Below, in pieces: positions 5,518 through 5,595 of a stretch of 5,595 bases of DNA. The notes beneath the pieces are model-generated. The model had not been told where the DNA came from, did not search any database, and was given only the letters and a program-made list of their open reading frames with translations. How positions within the stretch are numbered: the stretch's first letter is position 1; each line of letters starts with the position of its first letter. The translations under genes and the position numbers were made by a program. Source of the DNA: Thermoleophilia bacterium (GTDB lineage: Bacteria; Actinomycetota; Thermoleophilia; RBG-16-64-13); NCBI GenBank assembly GCA_016929985.1, contig JAFGIH010000478.1, positions 1 to 5,595 of the forward strand. Direction: 5' to 3'.

Positions 5518-5595
5518 TTGAGGCAACTGCCCGCCATCTCCTCCACCCCGGCGGTGGTGGCCGCCATCCGGGCCGCCACCGGGCGCGCCCTGAAC
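5518..5595 (+). CDS. possible 5' end of a gene running off the right edge
   Basis: From TTG at 5518 a frame runs open to the window end (26 codons). Nearly every third position is G or C (about 24 of 25), which is stronger coding bias than in the opposite strand. The frame has a TAG at 5455-5457, so the gene must start between there and the edge; TTG 5518 is the only usual start codon, with a weak GGACGG at 5503-5508. The residues ('LPAISSTPAVVAAIRAATG') suggest a helix but no family. If real, it would be divergent from the gene at 5144-5401 and would argue further against the ATG 5518 start for that gene. Confidence 0.3.
   Translation, partial: MRQLPAISSTPAVVAAIRAATGRALN

Overview
This window looks like a piece of a high-GC actinomycete chromosome, most likely Streptomyces or a close relative. 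The evidence is strong G/C preference at third codon positions, GTG starts at GTGA overlaps, long Pro/Ala-rich linkers, and a Cys-rich 'GD-x-x-x-CD ... FG-x-TCG' repeat of a kind I associate with actinobacterial surface-exposed domains. The genus is inferred from sequence style only.

The core is a three-gene, tightly coupled + strand operon at 370-4738. It encodes a von Willebrand factor A (vWA) protein, a membrane-anchored PP2C-type protein phosphatase, and a membrane-anchored protein-kinase-like protein. Each junction is a 4-base GTGA stop/start overlap. The gene set matches the TerY-P triad (vWA, PP2C and COG4248-like kinase) described in ter-related stress and defence contexts, but this version departs from it in three ways. 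The vWA domain appears circularly permuted: its DxSxS metal-site motif is at the extreme C-terminus, while the Thr and Asp halves of the same site lie upstream. The phosphatase begins with a lipobox and a ~215-residue exported region before its transmembrane helix. The kinase carries a Pro-rich linker, a transmembrane helix and two exported Cys-rich repeats, not the helix-hairpin-helix or zinc-ribbon tail I would expect. The layout suggests a membrane signalling device in which two exported modules bias opposing intracellular phosphorylation activities and the vWA protein acts as a metal-dependent adaptor. That model is inference.

Other regions: 1-369 is a leader with one weak open frame running in from the left edge and no convincing promoter; its right end holds the strong Shine-Dalgarno that fixes the vWA start. 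A 59-residue charged protein gene (4893-5072, +) follows the operon after a 154-base gap. A likely bidirectional terminator hairpin (5078-5091) separates it from a convergent small helical protein gene (5144-5401, -). The last ~80 bases hold what may be the start of another + strand gene running off the right edge. No tRNA, rRNA, CRISPR array, insertion sequence or attachment site was seen.
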